In this document: positions 7,841 through 17,652 of the stretch, one piece after another
Position numbering within the stretch: the first letter of the stretch is position 1
Layout of the letters: every line of letters starts with the position of its first letter
NCBI GenBank assembly: GCA_963806335.1
Contig: CAWDXO010000010.1
Span: 317,762 to 381,761 of the forward strand
From: Palsa-504 sp963806335
Lineage (GTDB): Bacteria > Actinomycetota > Actinomycetes > Streptosporangiales > Streptosporangiaceae
Reading direction: 5' to 3'
Length of the DNA: 64,000 bases
The notes under the pieces: model-generated
Databases searched by the model: none
The model's input: only the letters and a program-made list of their open reading frames with translations
Told to the model about the DNA's origin: nothing
Made by a program: the position numbers and the translations under genes

Positions 7841-9055
7841 GTGGCGTCCGGGAACAGTGATCAGGGAGATCAGCGTGCTGGCTGGCGTGGCGTGGACAAC
7901 GTAACAGGCACCCGGACGGCCGGCCTGGGATCCGGGCCGGCCGGGAGCCGGATAGAGGAAGCGGTCGAGGCGGCGGCGGTGATGGCCGAGCAGACCGAGG
8001 AAACAGGGGGCCTGGGACGGCCCGGACGGCCGGTGAACAGACGGTCGCCGTTCCTCATCGGGCTGACCGGAGCCGCCGGTGTCGCGGTAACGTTCGGCAT
8101 CGCCGAGCTCATCATCAAGGCGGGATCGGTGCTGATCCTGATCGGGATGGCCTTCTTCGTGGCAGCGGGGCTCGAGCCTGTCGTCGCCTGGCTCAACCGT
8201 CATCACGTGCCCCGGTGGGCCGGTGTCGTCATCGTCGTCTTGTGCATGCTCGGGATCGCCGCGCTCTTCCTCGCCCTCGCCATCCCGCGGCTCGCGGCCG
8301 AGGCGACCACGCTGGCGCACGCCCTTCCCGCCTACCTGCACCGGCTGCAGGACCACAACTCGGAGCTGGGCAAGCTCAACGCGAAATACCACCTGGAACA
8401 GCGGCTCCAGAAGCTGGTGTCCGGCCACGGCACCTCCCTGGCCGGCGGGATCCTCGCCGCGGGGAAGCTCGTGCTCAGCACGGTCTCCTCCGCGATCGTC
8501 GTGGCGGTGCTCAGCATTTACTTCCTGGCCGGGCTGCCGCGGATCAAGCTGTTCGCCTACCGGCTGGTGCCGAATTCCCGGCGCCCCCGGGTAATCCTGA
8601 TCGGCGACGAGATCCTGGGCCGGGTCGGCGGCTACGTGCTGGGCAACGTCCTCACCTCGGCAATCATCGGCGTCGGCACAGGTCTGTGGATGGTCGCGCT
8701 CGGCATCCCCTACCCGATCCTGCTCGGGCTCTTCGTGGCGCTGATCGACCTGATCCCCGTCATCGGGTCCTACATCGGCGGTGCCGCGGTGACGCTCCTC
8801 GCGCTGACCGTCTCGCTTCCGGTCGCGGTTGCCACCCTCGCCTTCTACATCTGCTACAAGCTGGCCGAGGATTACCTGCTCGTGCCGAGGGTGATGAACC
8901 GCACCGTGCATGTGCCCGCCACCGTCACCCTGGTCGCAGTCCTGATCGGCGGAGTCCTGCTCGGGATCGTCGGCGCGCTGGTCGCGATCCCGGTCGCCGC
9001 GGCGATCCGGCTGCTGCTGAGCGAGATCGCCTTCCACCGCCTGGACAACAGCTGA
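7841..9055 (+). CDS. AI-2E/PerM-family membrane permease
   Basis: The 404-residue protein has a charged N-terminal tail of about 65 residues, then about eight hydrophobic helices in the order usual for the AI-2E transporter (TqsA/PerM) family, including a long periplasmic loop rich in LHRLQ and the C-terminal segment LLGLFVALIDLIPVIGSYIGG. Members export signalling molecules or ions; the substrate here is unknown. The start may be one of several (GTG at 7841 or ATG at 7982). It follows poxB by about 40 bases and may belong to the same transcript. Confidence 0.85.
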   Translation: MASGNSDQGDQRAGWRGVDNVTGTRTAGLGSGPAGSRIEEAVEAAAVMAEQTEETGGLGRPGRPVNRRSPFLIGLTGAAGVAVTFGIAELIIKAGSVLILIGMAFFVAAGLEPVVAWLNRHHVPRWAGVVIVVLCMLGIAALFLALAIPRLAAEATTLAHALPAYLHRLQDHNSELGKLNAKYHLEQRLQKLVSGHGTSLAGGILAAGKLVLSTVSSAIVVAVLSIYFLAGLPRIKLFAYRLVPNSRRPRVILIGDEILGRVGGYVLGNVLTSAIIGVGTGLWMVALGIPYPILLGLFVALIDLIPVIGSYIGGAAVTLLALTVSLPVAVATLAFYICYKLAEDYLLVPRVMNRTVHVPATVTLVAVLIGGVLLGIVGALVAIPVAAAIRLLLSEIAFHRLDNS

Positions 9056-9219
9056 CCACGACGAAAATCAGCGCCGACCGGTCGGCCCCGGCTGCCGCGC
9101 GGTTAAGGAGAGGAGAGCGGGTAGAGCCAAGTGCAGCTTGAGCCAGGGCCCGCTGAACAGGCACGACAGCACGACCGACGACCTGTCGGCAGACGGCATA
9201 ACCTTCGAAGGGAAGACAG

Positions 9220-9732
9220 ATGGATATCACTGAACTGATCTTGAACGATCACCATGAGCAGCGGCGGATGTTCGCGCTGCTAGATGAGGCAGGCAGCGAT
9301 CCGGCCCGGCTCGGGCCGATCTGGGACCGCCTGGCGATCCTGCTCGAGGTGCACGCGGACGCGGAGGAACAGCTGTTCTACCCGCGGCTGCTCGATGTGG
9401 GCGTGGGCGCCGGCGGGACCGACAGCGGCGCGGGCGAGACCAAGGACGCCATCCACGACCATAACCAGATCCGCGACGCCATCCGCAGTGCAGGCCGGCA
9501 TGAGGTGGGCAGCAAGCAATGGTGGCAGGGCGTGCTGGCGGCCCGCGAGGCCAACAGCGATCACATGGGCGAGGAGGAGCGCGAGGCCCTGGCCGACTTC
9601 CGCCGCCATGCGAGCCTGCAGGTCCGCCACGATCTCGCGGTCGAGTTCGCTGCCTTCGAGGCCGCCCACGCTTCGGGCGTCGCCGCCGCTGACAAGGATC
9701 CAGCGCGTTACGTGCACGGCAATGCGCGCTAG
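9220..9732 (+). CDS. Hemerythrin-like HHE domain protein
   Basis: The 170-residue soluble protein carries the ligand series expected for a di-iron hemerythrin: the histidine pair in LNDHHEQRRM, HADAEEQLFYP, HDHNQIRDAI and HMGEEEREAL. It is preceded by GAAGGGAAG at a good spacing. Such proteins bind oxygen or NO, or protect against oxidative stress. It lies in the respiratory region after the AI-2E permease, 160 bases downstream, and may be separately expressed. Confidence 0.88.
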   Translation: MDITELILNDHHEQRRMFALLDEAGSDPARLGPIWDRLAILLEVHADAEEQLFYPRLLDVGVGAGGTDSGAGETKDAIHDHNQIRDAIRSAGRHEVGSKQWWQGVLAAREANSDHMGEEEREALADFRRHASLQVRHDLAVEFAAFEAAHASGVAAADKDPARYVHGNAR

Positions 9733-9805
9733 CTGTGTCCAGCCCGGTGCGTCGCGGCGAACCGAAGCTCATGTCATGGCTGACCGAACCAGGAAATGAC
9801 CGTCT

Positions 9806-9831
9806 GGCCACCAGGCTTGTGGTCGGTGGCC
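9806..9831 (+). terminator. Possible stem-loop after the hemerythrin gene
   Basis: GGCCACC and GGTGGCC form a 7-bp stem with a 12-base loop between the hemerythrin gene and the next gene. There is no T-run, so it may be a terminator or only a chance hairpin. Confidence 0.3.
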
Positions 9832-9865
9832 TGGTCAGTTGCGAGCCGGCCCGACGGGGGTGCTG

Positions 9866-11152
9866 ATGGTTTCTGCTGAGCGGGTGCGTGACGAGCTCCG
9901 GTCGATGTTCTGGCTGGTGCCCGCGGCGTGCGTCGTCACCGCCATCGGCGCGGCCGTCGGGTTGATCGCGCTGGACCAGGCGCTAGGGGCGGTGTCACCG
10001 GGGGTGCTGTTCCCGGGGCCGCCTTCGGGGGCCCGCAGCTTCCTGTCCTCGATCACCCAGGCCATGATCGCCTTCACGGGCCTGGTGTTCTCCATCACCG
10101 TCGTGGTGCTTCAGCTGACCAGCGGCCAGTTCTCGCCGCGGGTACTGCGGGCCTTCCTGCGGGACCGGGCCATCCAGTTCGCGCTCGGCGTCTTCATTTC
10201 CACGTTCGTGTACGCCATGGTCGTGCAGCGCGCGGTCACCGGCTCGGCCGGGCATCACCCCTTCGTCCCCCGGATGGCGGTCACTGGCGCGTTCGTCTTG
10301 GTGCTGGCCAGCGTCGGGCTGTTCATTTTCTACATCCACCACGTGGCCAACATGGTCCGGGTGGCCACCATCGTCGCCAGCCTGGGCGCCGAGTCGCGGG
10401 ACCTGCTGGCGGCCCGCTATCCGGCCGATCAGCCCGCGGCCGGCCCGTTGCCGGACCTGGGCCCGGCGGCCCGGGTCATCACCGCGCCCCGTCCGGGGGT
10501 GCTGGTCTCGGTCAACGAGAAGGCACTGGCCGGCCTTGCCGGCCGGATCGGCTGCGTGGTCGTGCTAGCGGCACGGGTCGGCGATTACCTGCCCGAAGGG
10601 GCCCCGCTGCTGCGCATACATCCCGTCGGCGACGGCGCGGGCAACGTCCCGGGGATCGATGAGCGCCCCCTGCTGGCCGAGGTAGCCCAGGACACCGAAC
10701 GGAGCATGGAGCAGGATCTGGCGTTCGGTTTCCGCCAGCTCGTGGATATCGCCGAGCGAGCCCTGTCACCCGCGGTCAATGATCCGACGACCGCATGCCA
10801 GGCCCTGGATGTGCTCCATGATCTGCTGCGCCGGCTAGCCGTCCGGCATCTTCCCAGCGGCCGCCTGCACGGCGCGGGCGGCTCGCTGCGCCTGATCGTG
10901 CCGCAGTATGACTTCGCCGACCTCGTGGACCTGGCGGTCCAGGAGATCTGGCATTACGGCTCGGACGCCGCCCAGGTGCCCGGCCGGCTCAGGGCCATGC
11001 TGACGGACCTGTCAGCGGCGGCCCTGCCGCAGTACCTTCCCGTCCTCCGGCAATGGGCGGACACGATTGACGGTTCGGCGGCCGGCAGCCAGCCAGCCGG
11101 GCGGGCAGCAGCTGCGTCCTGGCCGTCGCTGCCCTTGCAACTGAGGAAATGA
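9866..11152 (+). CDS. DUF2254 membrane protein
   Basis: From the ATG at 9866 the protein has 428 residues. Four hydrophobic segments lie in the first half (RSMFWLVPAACVVTAIGAAV, the FTGLVFSITVVVLQLTSGQF region, FALGVFISTFVYAMVV and FVLVLASVGLFIFYIHH). A soluble C-terminal half follows. The motif LQLTSGQFSPRVLRAFLRD and the later SPAVNDPTTACQALD are typical of DUF2254. The biochemical role of the family is not known. Its upstream gene is on the same strand; the downstream genes converge on it. Confidence 0.85.
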   Translation: MVSAERVRDELRSMFWLVPAACVVTAIGAAVGLIALDQALGAVSPGVLFPGPPSGARSFLSSITQAMIAFTGLVFSITVVVLQLTSGQFSPRVLRAFLRDRAIQFALGVFISTFVYAMVVQRAVTGSAGHHPFVPRMAVTGAFVLVLASVGLFIFYIHHVANMVRVATIVASLGAESRDLLAARYPADQPAAGPLPDLGPAARVITAPRPGVLVSVNEKALAGLAGRIGCVVVLAARVGDYLPEGAPLLRIHPVGDGAGNVPGIDERPLLAEVAQDTERSMEQDLAFGFRQLVDIAERALSPAVNDPTTACQALDVLHDLLRRLAVRHLPSGRLHGAGGSLRLIVPQYDFADLVDLAVQEIWHYGSDAAQVPGRLRAMLTDLSAAALPQYLPVLRQWADTIDGSAAGSQPAGRAAAASWPSLPLQLRK

Positions 11153-11598
11153 TGCACCTAAGCCTGCGCGCCCGTCGGCTGACCAAGGCCGTCTCGCCGG
11201 GTAGCGGGACGCCGAGGTTCTCTACGCAGACGAGGGCGAAAACAGCCGGATAACCCTGCCGACGTGACCAGGTCGCTAACCAGCCGGCCGATACTCACCC
11301 GGTGACCTCTGAACGTGCCGGCTCGTCCTGTAGCGGCCCATCCTGTTCTCCTCCAAGCGGCGTACGGCCACCTCTGCCACCCGGGCGGCCAGTACCCCGA
11401 ACGCGCGGCGCCAGGGCCATGGCTATCAGGCCAGCAGGCAGGCCGCCGGCAGTTCACCACGTCGCTGGCTCAGCTGGCGTGGTGACGCCGGCGCGTACCA
11501 CCGCCGGCGTGGACCGGGGCCGCGAAGACGCCGGCCGGGGCGGTGAAGGCAAACGCCGGCCCGGAAGGGCGCACGGCCGGTCCAGCTGCGCTCACCGA
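11153..11598. other. Intergenic region between convergent genes
   Basis: This stretch separates the DUF2254 gene from the 3' end of cydB. Open frames exist on both strands but none has recognisable motifs or a convincing start, so I see no supported gene. Confidence 0.4.
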
Positions 11599-12777
11599 TC
11601 ACCCGGCGCCGGTGCGGCGGTGTCGCTGGCGCATGATCTGGATGGCGGCGACCGCGACGATCACGGCGGTCAGCAGCCGCGGGGGCCGCGCTGCGGGGGC
11701 CGGTGCCGGGGGCCGGTGCTGGACGCGTGCGGCGCGCCGCAGCTGGAGCGAGGCGGAGTCGTGCTCGAGGCGGCCGCGTTGCTGCAGCCAGTACAGGAAC
11801 GCGAAGGACGGCACCACCAGGAGTGCGGCCATGCCGATGACGACGATCTCGGCTAGCAGGCTGGTGCCGGGCGCGGCCGCGGCGGCCAGGCTGAGGTTGG
11901 TGGGAAACAGCCACGGGTACTGGGCGAGGCCCCAGGCGGCGAGGACGGCGGCGACGGAGAGCGCGCCGAAGATGCGAAGCAGCCACTGCCGCCGCAGCAG
12001 GACCAGCGTCAGCGCGGCGGCCCCGGCCAGTACGGAGATGATGACCAGCGGCAGGGCTACGCCGGTCAGGCGGCCGAAGACGTAGGGGGCGCTGCCGGGC
12101 AGCAGGGCGAGGTTGACCGCAGCCAGGAGGCCGGTCGCCAGGCCGCTGAGGATGGCGCGGTGACCGAAGTAGGGCACGAGATCGTCGTGTCCGCGGCGGT
12201 TGGCGTCGCCGGCCAGGTAGACGGCGCCGATGAATGCGCAGGCCGCCACGAACAGGCCGCCGGTGACCAGCGCGGTCGGCGTGGTCCAGGCGGCGGTGCT
12301 GAGGCCGTGGCTGCGCAGGGGGATGCGGCCGGTGGTGACGGCGCCCACGGCGGCGCCGAGGAAGAAGGGAGCGAGCAGCGACGAGCAGGCGAATAGGGCA
12401 CCGGTGAGCCGTTTGCTGGTCGGGTGGATAGCCTCGTGACGGAAGGCGAAGCCGACCCCGCGCAGCACGATGCCCAGCAACGAGGCGGCCAGCGGAACGA
12501 ACAAGGTGATGGTGATGGCGGCGAACGCGCTCGGGAACGCCGTCCAGAGCAGGACGAGGCCGAGCACGATCCAGACCTGGTTGCCTTCCCATACCGGGGT
12601 GACGGAGGCGTCGATGGCGTCGCGGGCGCGCCGGCCGCGTGCTGAGGAGCCGGCGAGCAGATCCCAGATGCCGCCGCCGAAGTCGGCCCCGGCGAACAAG
12701 GCGTAGGCGGCCATGGCGGCGACCAGCGCGATGCCGACCGTGATGGCCTCCCATGAAGGCGTCACAGCGGCCGTCAT
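11599..12777 (-). CDS. cydB: Cytochrome bd ubiquinol oxidase subunit II
   Basis: The 392-residue protein begins MTAAVTPSWEAITVGIALV and has the CydB features: FAGADFGGGIWDLLAG early, then EGNQVWIVLGLVLLWTAFP and about nine transmembrane helices. Its ATG overlaps the TGA of cydA by four bases, so the subunits are translationally coupled. With CydA it forms the high-affinity quinol oxidase of the cytoplasmic membrane. The C-terminal tail is unusually arginine- and proline-rich. No cydCD transporter genes follow. Confidence 0.93.
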   Translation of the reverse strand: MTAAVTPSWEAITVGIALVAAMAAYALFAGADFGGGIWDLLAGSSARGRRARDAIDASVTPVWEGNQVWIVLGLVLLWTAFPSAFAAITITLFVPLAASLLGIVLRGVGFAFRHEAIHPTSKRLTGALFACSSLLAPFFLGAAVGAVTTGRIPLRSHGLSTAAWTTPTALVTGGLFVAACAFIGAVYLAGDANRRGHDDLVPYFGHRAILSGLATGLLAAVNLALLPGSAPYVFGRLTGVALPLVIISVLAGAAALTLVLLRRQWLLRIFGALSVAAVLAAWGLAQYPWLFPTNLSLAAAAAPGTSLLAEIVVIGMAALLVVPSFAFLYWLQQRGRLEHDSASLQLRRAARVQHRPPAPAPAARPPRLLTAVIVAVAAIQIMRQRHRRTGAG

Positions 12778-14162
12778 CGCAGCTCCGGAGCGTCGGCCAT
12801 TTCCGGGGGCGGGCCGGGGGTAACGGCCCGGTCCGGCTCGTGTTCTGGGTCCTCGCGGCGCCACCGGCGCCCCATCAGCAACGGCACGCCGATGACGACG
12901 GCGGTGAGTACCGCGTAGAGGACGATCGCGATGGCGAGCGTGACCGGGACGCCGGCGGACGGGGTGACCGCGTCTTTGGTGAGAAGGTAGCCGTAGACGA
13001 CCCAGGGCTGGCGGCCGACCTCGGTGACGATCCAGCCGGCCTCCATGGCGACGATCGCGGCCAGCCCGGCCGCCGCGGCCGGGATCAGGAACCAGCGCGT
13101 CATCAGCAGCCTGCGCCGGAACAGGGCGAACCAGGCCTGCCAGGCCGCCAGCAGGAGCAGCAGCATGCCGAGCCCGACCATGAGATCGAAGCTGAGATGG
13201 ATCAGGTCGGGCAGCGGGGCGCGCAGGCTGGGTGGTGCGGAGTTCCAGCCGATGACCGTCTGGTGCGGGGAGTAGCCGACGAGCAGGGAGTCGAAGTCGG
13301 GGATGCCGATGCCGAAGTAGACCTTGCCGTCCCAGTAGATGCCGCCGAGCCATTCGGTGACGCCGCTGTGGGTGTTGGCGACCAGTTCCATGGCGGCGAA
13401 CTTCAGCGGCTGCTGCGCTTCGATGGCGCGGGCGACGAAGTCGCCGAAGACGACCTGAATAGGCGCGCACACCGCGGCGGTGACGAAGGAATAGGTGAAG
13501 CCGAGCCGGTGGTAACGGTCGCGGCGCCCGCGCAGCAGCCCCACGGCGTAGACGCCGGCGATGGTGAACCCGGTAACCATGTACGCGGCGAGGATCATGT
13601 GCGGTACCTCGTACGGGGTGGCGGCGTTGAAGATCACCGCCCACGGGTCGACGTGGGTGATCCGGCCATTGGTGAGGGTGAACCCGGACGGCTGGTTCAT
13701 CCAGGCGTTCGCGGCGACCACGGAGAAGGCGCCGAGCACGCCGGAGATCACCAGGGGCACGCCGGTCCACCAGTGCAGCCAGGCCGGCAGCCGCCGCCAG
13801 CCGTAGAGGTAGATGGCGGTGAAGATGGCCTCGACGAAGAACCAGATCGCCTCGACGCTGAACGGGATGCCGAACGCGGGACCGTAAATGCCCATCAGCT
13901 TGGGCCACAGCAGCCCGAGCTCATAGGACAGCACGGTGCCGGAGACGGCGCCGACGGCGAAGAGCACCGCCATCACCTTCGACCAGCGGCGGGCCAGCAG
14001 CAGGCTGACCGCGTCGCCGTGCCGCAGGCCGCGCCAGTGCGCGATCAGCACCACGGCGGGCATGGCGATGCCGAAGCAGGCGAAGATGATGTGGAACCCG
14101 AGCGTCGCGCCCATCTGGGAGCGGGCCGGGATCACCGAGGCGGCCAGCACGTGCGCCGTCAC
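12774..14162 (-). CDS. cydA: Cytochrome bd ubiquinol oxidase subunit I
   Basis: The 462-residue protein carries the CydA hallmarks: SQMGATLGFHIIFACFGIAM with the heme-ligand histidine, GPAFGIPFSVEAIWFFVEAI, and the EVGRQPW motif before the last helices. The loop between helices VI and VII is short, as in actinobacterial enzymes. It oxidises menaquinol and reduces oxygen at high affinity. It overlaps the upstream small membrane protein and the downstream cydB by four bases each. A degenerate second cydA fragment lies at 29118. Confidence 0.94.
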   Translation of the reverse strand: MTAHVLAASVIPARSQMGATLGFHIIFACFGIAMPAVVLIAHWRGLRHGDAVSLLLARRWSKVMAVLFAVGAVSGTVLSYELGLLWPKLMGIYGPAFGIPFSVEAIWFFVEAIFTAIYLYGWRRLPAWLHWWTGVPLVISGVLGAFSVVAANAWMNQPSGFTLTNGRITHVDPWAVIFNAATPYEVPHMILAAYMVTGFTIAGVYAVGLLRGRRDRYHRLGFTYSFVTAAVCAPIQVVFGDFVARAIEAQQPLKFAAMELVANTHSGVTEWLGGIYWDGKVYFGIGIPDFDSLLVGYSPHQTVIGWNSAPPSLRAPLPDLIHLSFDLMVGLGMLLLLLAAWQAWFALFRRRLLMTRWFLIPAAAAGLAAIVAMEAGWIVTEVGRQPWVVYGYLLTKDAVTPSAGVPVTLAIAIVLYAVLTAVVIGVPLLMGRRWRREDPEHEPDRAVTPGPPPEMADAPELR

Positions 14163-14380
14163 GGCAGCTCACCGCCGCCCGCCCGCGGGGCTGGCGGGTC
14201 GTCGCGGCCGCCGGCCGGCCAGCGGGCCAGCCGGATCCGCGCCCAGTCGCCGGCCCGCACCACGACGCCGATCGCGGCCACGACCAGCACGAGGATGCCG
14301 ATGTCGTATAGACCCGGCCACAGGATGCCCGCGGCGGTCAGGCCGCCGCCGAGCAGGAACAGCGCTCCCGCCGCCATCAT
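14159..14380 (-). CDS. Small two-helix membrane protein upstream of cydA
   Basis: The 73-residue product has two hydrophobic segments (about residues 4-20 and 26-41) and a charged, proline-rich tail. Its TGA overlaps the cydA ATG, which strongly suggests translational coupling. It may be a small bd-oxidase-associated subunit like CydX or CydH in role, but it does not resemble them in sequence that I can see. The D-lactate dehydrogenase-like gene ends 58 bases upstream. Confidence 0.6.
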   Translation of the reverse strand: MMAAGALFLLGGGLTAAGILWPGLYDIGILVLVVAAIGVVVRAGDWARIRLARWPAGGRDDPPAPRAGGGELP

Positions 14381-14438
14381 CTTCTTCCGCCCCTTCCCCG
14401 GAGTGTGCGAAGCCGCCTCCCGGCGACGCGGTGCCAGC

Positions 14439-17400
14439 TCACTTGTGCCGGCGGCGGGCCAGCCGCGTCGCCGGCACGGCCGCCGCCGCGAGCGCGGCCA
14501 GCGCGACCGGCCCGATGCGGGCCAGCCGGGTGCTCAGCGGCGGGGCGGGGCGGGCACCGGCGTCGCGGCGGCGGGCGTCGGTGCTCTTCCCCTGCCGGGC
14601 CAGCGCCATCACCTGCGCCAGGTGCATTCCTTGCCGGCCGGTGCCGGGAGCCTGCCGGAGCTGGGTCTGGCAGGAGAACCCGTTCGCCACGACCACCGCC
14701 TCGGCCGGGGCGGAGCGGGCGGCGGGCAGGAACGCCTGTTCGCCGCAGTCGAGCGAGATCTGCCATTTGCCGTCCTCGAAGCCCCAGGACCCGGCCAGCC
14801 CGCAGCAGCCGCCGACCACGGACTCGGTGCTCACGCCCATCTGCTCGAGCACCTGCTTCTCGCTGTCCACCCCGCCGGTGGCCCGGTGGTGGCAGTGGCC
14901 CCACAGCATCGCCTGCGCCGGCCCATCGCCGGGGAAACGCGGCGGGGTGATGTCGAAGGCGCGGAAGAACTCGCCGAAGTGGTAAGCGTTGCCCGCCAGC
15001 CGCGCGGCGTCGTCGTCGTGCGGCAGGATCTTGGTCAGCTCGTCCTTGAAGACCGCCAGGCAGGACGGCTCCATGCCGACCACCGGCGTGCCGGCCCGGA
15101 TGTGCTCGCGGAGCCGGCTGAGCACCCGGCGCAGGTACTGCTCGGCCTGGTCGAGGAAGCCGTAGTCGTAGAGCGGCCGGCCGCAGCAGAGGTGCCCGTC
15201 GGGCATGATCACCTGCCAGCCGGCGTCCTCGAGGGCTTCGACGCAGGCGACGCCGACGTCGGTGTGCAGGTGGTTGTTGAACGTGTCCGGGAACAGCACG
15301 ACCGGGCGCCCGTTCGGGTTGCGGGTGCCGCCCCGGCGGGTGAACCACTGCTGCAACGTCATCGGCGCGAACGTCGGCAGGGTACGGTGCTGGTCGATGC
15401 CGGCTGCGAACTTGGCGGCCCGGGCCAGGCCAGGGGTCTGCGTGGCCACATTGACCAGCTCGGGGACGCGGCTGGCCAGCGCCGCCCACCGGTCGATGAA
15501 CCCGAAGGCATAGGCGTAGCGAGGCCGCCAGCGGCGGGCCGAGTCGTAGTGGTGATAGAGGAACTCGGCCTTGTAGGTGGGCATGTCGACGTTGACCGGG
15601 CAGTCGTTCGTGCAGCCCTTGCAGGCCAGGCACAGGTCGAGCGCGTCGAATACCTCGCGAGACTGCCAGCCGCCGGTGATCGTCTCGCCGCGCAGCATCT
15701 CGAACAGCAGCCGGGCCCGGCCCCTGGTGGAGTGCTGCTCATCACGGGTGGCCCGGTAGCTGGGGCACATGGTGGCGTCCGCCTCCGGGACCCGGCACTT
15801 GCCCACGCCCACGCAGCGCAGCGCCGCGTGCGCGAAGTCGCCGCCGTCTTCGGCGTAGCTGAACTTGACCGGCGGGCGGGCCGGGTTGTAGTCGGTGCCG
15901 AGCTTGAGGTTCTCGTCCAGGCGGTAGGCGTCGATGACCTTCCCCGGGTTCATCGACCAGGTCGGGTCCCAGATGCGCTTGAACTCGCGCATGGCGGCCA
16001 GCAGCGATTCGCCGTACTGCTTGACCAGCAGCTCGGCCTTCTGCTGACCATCACCGTGCTCACCGGACAGCGAGCCGCCGTAGGAGACGACCAGGTCCGC
16101 GGCCTCGCTCATGAAGGCGCGGTAGTTCGCCAGCCCGGCGGCGGTGCGCAGGTCGAAGCTGATCCGGGAGTGCACGCAGCCCTGCCCGAAGTGACCGTAC
16201 AGGGCGCCGGCCAGCCCGTACCGGTCGTAGAGCGCCTGCAGGTCACGCAGGTACGGGCCGAGCTTCGCCGGCGGGACGGCCGAGTCTTCCCAGCCGGGCC
16301 AGTGGTCTTTCCCGTCGGGCGGGAAGGCGGTAGAGCCGAGCCCGCTTTCCCGGATGGCCCACAGGTCCTCACTCGACCCGCCGTCCTGCTTGCTCTTCAT
16401 CACCACGACGCGGTCTTTGTCGCAGCCTTGCTCGCCGGTGAGCCACTCGACGAATTCCCGCGCCTGCCGGCTTGACTCCTCGCCGGTGCCGGCGCCGAAC
16501 TGCACCAGCAGCCATCCGCCGGCCGAGGTGTGGCGGGGCAGCTCGGTGAGGTCCGAGATGTTCAGCCCGAGTCCCTGCTGATCGTCGATCAGGCGCCGGT
16601 CGACGCCTTCCAGGCCAATCGGGCGGAACCGGTCAAGGATGCGCGGGACGGCGTCGCCGGCGTCGGCGATCGTGTCGTAGGCGACGGTCACCAGGGTGCG
16701 CTCGAACAAGCCGGGGCACAGCTTGAGCCGCGCCTGCAGCACCGTGACGCACGTGCTCTCGGTTCCCACCAGCGCGCGGGCGACGTTGAAACCCTTCTCC
16801 GGCAGCAGCTCGTCGAGGTTGAACCCGGAGACCCGGCGGGGCAGGTCGGTCACCGACGGGTAACCGGTGCGGATCTCGGCCAGGTAGCGGTCGCGGAGAT
16901 CCCGCAGCTGCCGGTAGACCTCACCCTTGCGCCCGCCGGAGGCGATGATCCGATCCAGCTGCTTCTCCTCGTCGACGCCGACCCAGAACCGCTCGCCGTC
17001 GTAGGTGACGATCTCCAGCGCGTCGACGTTGTCCGACGTGCGTGGCCCCGGACCATACAGCTGCGCCTGCACCGAGTGCACGCCGCAGGAGTTGTTGCCC
17101 AGGTTGCCGCCGATCGTGCACCGCGAGTGCGACGACGGGTCCGGGCCGAACACCAGCCCGGAGGACCCGGTGTGCCGGTTGAGCTGCTCGTTGATCACGC
17201 CCGGCTGGCATTGCACGGTCCGGGCCCTGGGGTCGACCTCGGCTATCTCGGTCAGGTACTTGGAGCTGTCGATGACCACGGCGTAGTTCACGGTCTCGCC
17301 GGACAGGCTGGTGCCGCCGCCGCGGTTCACGATCGGGGCGCCGAAGCGGGCGCAGACCCGGTGCGCGGCCACCACGTCGTCGAGGCTGCGCGGCACCACG

Positions 17401-17612
17401 ACGCCGACGGGGACCTGGCGGAAGTTCGACGCGTCGCTGGCGTACATCGCCAGCCAGCCGGCGTCGAAGCCGACCTCGCCGGCCGTCTCCTCGCGGAGGG
17501 CGCGTTCCAGGCCGGCGACGTCGATCTCGCGGGTACCGTCCATGCCGCCAGGCGCCGCCGGGTCGTTCTTACTCGGCACCGTGCGGCGGGTGAAATCAGG
17601 CAGAAGCGTCAT
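14439..17612 (-). CDS. FAD-linked oxidase with Fe-S and CCG domains, D-lactate dehydrogenase type
   Basis: The 1057-residue protein joins a FAD_binding_4 domain (VNRGGGTSLSGETVNYAVV, then CTIGGNLGNNSCG), a FAD-oxidase C-terminal domain (FGQGCVHSRISFDL, GEHGDGQQKAELL), a [4Fe-4S] module (CVGVGKCR, CLACKGCTNDCPV) and two cysteine-rich CCG segments (HLCCGRPLYDYG, GCCGLAGSWGFE). It ends in a hydrophobic helix with a basic tail, suggesting membrane attachment. This is the GlcD-GlcF fused type that oxidises D-lactate or glycolate and feeds quinone. In one operon with cydAB, it probably delivers electrons from a 2-hydroxyacid to the oxidase. The exact substrate cannot be read from sequence. Confidence 0.88.
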   Translation of the reverse strand: MTLLPDFTRRTVPSKNDPAAPGGMDGTREIDVAGLERALREETAGEVGFDAGWLAMYASDASNFRQVPVGVVVPRSLDDVVAAHRVCARFGAPIVNRGGGTSLSGETVNYAVVIDSSKYLTEIAEVDPRARTVQCQPGVINEQLNRHTGSSGLVFGPDPSSHSRCTIGGNLGNNSCGVHSVQAQLYGPGPRTSDNVDALEIVTYDGERFWVGVDEEKQLDRIIASGGRKGEVYRQLRDLRDRYLAEIRTGYPSVTDLPRRVSGFNLDELLPEKGFNVARALVGTESTCVTVLQARLKLCPGLFERTLVTVAYDTIADAGDAVPRILDRFRPIGLEGVDRRLIDDQQGLGLNISDLTELPRHTSAGGWLLVQFGAGTGEESSRQAREFVEWLTGEQGCDKDRVVVMKSKQDGGSSEDLWAIRESGLGSTAFPPDGKDHWPGWEDSAVPPAKLGPYLRDLQALYDRYGLAGALYGHFGQGCVHSRISFDLRTAAGLANYRAFMSEAADLVVSYGGSLSGEHGDGQQKAELLVKQYGESLLAAMREFKRIWDPTWSMNPGKVIDAYRLDENLKLGTDYNPARPPVKFSYAEDGGDFAHAALRCVGVGKCRVPEADATMCPSYRATRDEQHSTRGRARLLFEMLRGETITGGWQSREVFDALDLCLACKGCTNDCPVNVDMPTYKAEFLYHHYDSARRWRPRYAYAFGFIDRWAALASRVPELVNVATQTPGLARAAKFAAGIDQHRTLPTFAPMTLQQWFTRRGGTRNPNGRPVVLFPDTFNNHLHTDVGVACVEALEDAGWQVIMPDGHLCCGRPLYDYGFLDQAEQYLRRVLSRLREHIRAGTPVVGMEPSCLAVFKDELTKILPHDDDAARLAGNAYHFGEFFRAFDITPPRFPGDGPAQAMLWGHCHHRATGGVDSEKQVLEQMGVSTESVVGGCCGLAGSWGFEDGKWQISLDCGEQAFLPAARSAPAEAVVVANGFSCQTQLRQAPGTGRQGMHLAQVMALARQGKSTDARRRDAGARPAPPLSTRLARIGPVALAALAAAAVPATRLARRRHK

Positions 17613-17652
17613 AGTCGTCCGTTCGCGGTCGAGGGGTTGCGTGGGCAGCAGG

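Noticed and set aside
12753..16475. A very long (1240-codon) open frame antisense to cydA and the D-lactate dehydrogenase gene
   Set aside because: It is a by-product of GC-rich codon bias; it lacks domain motifs and covers known genes on the other strand.
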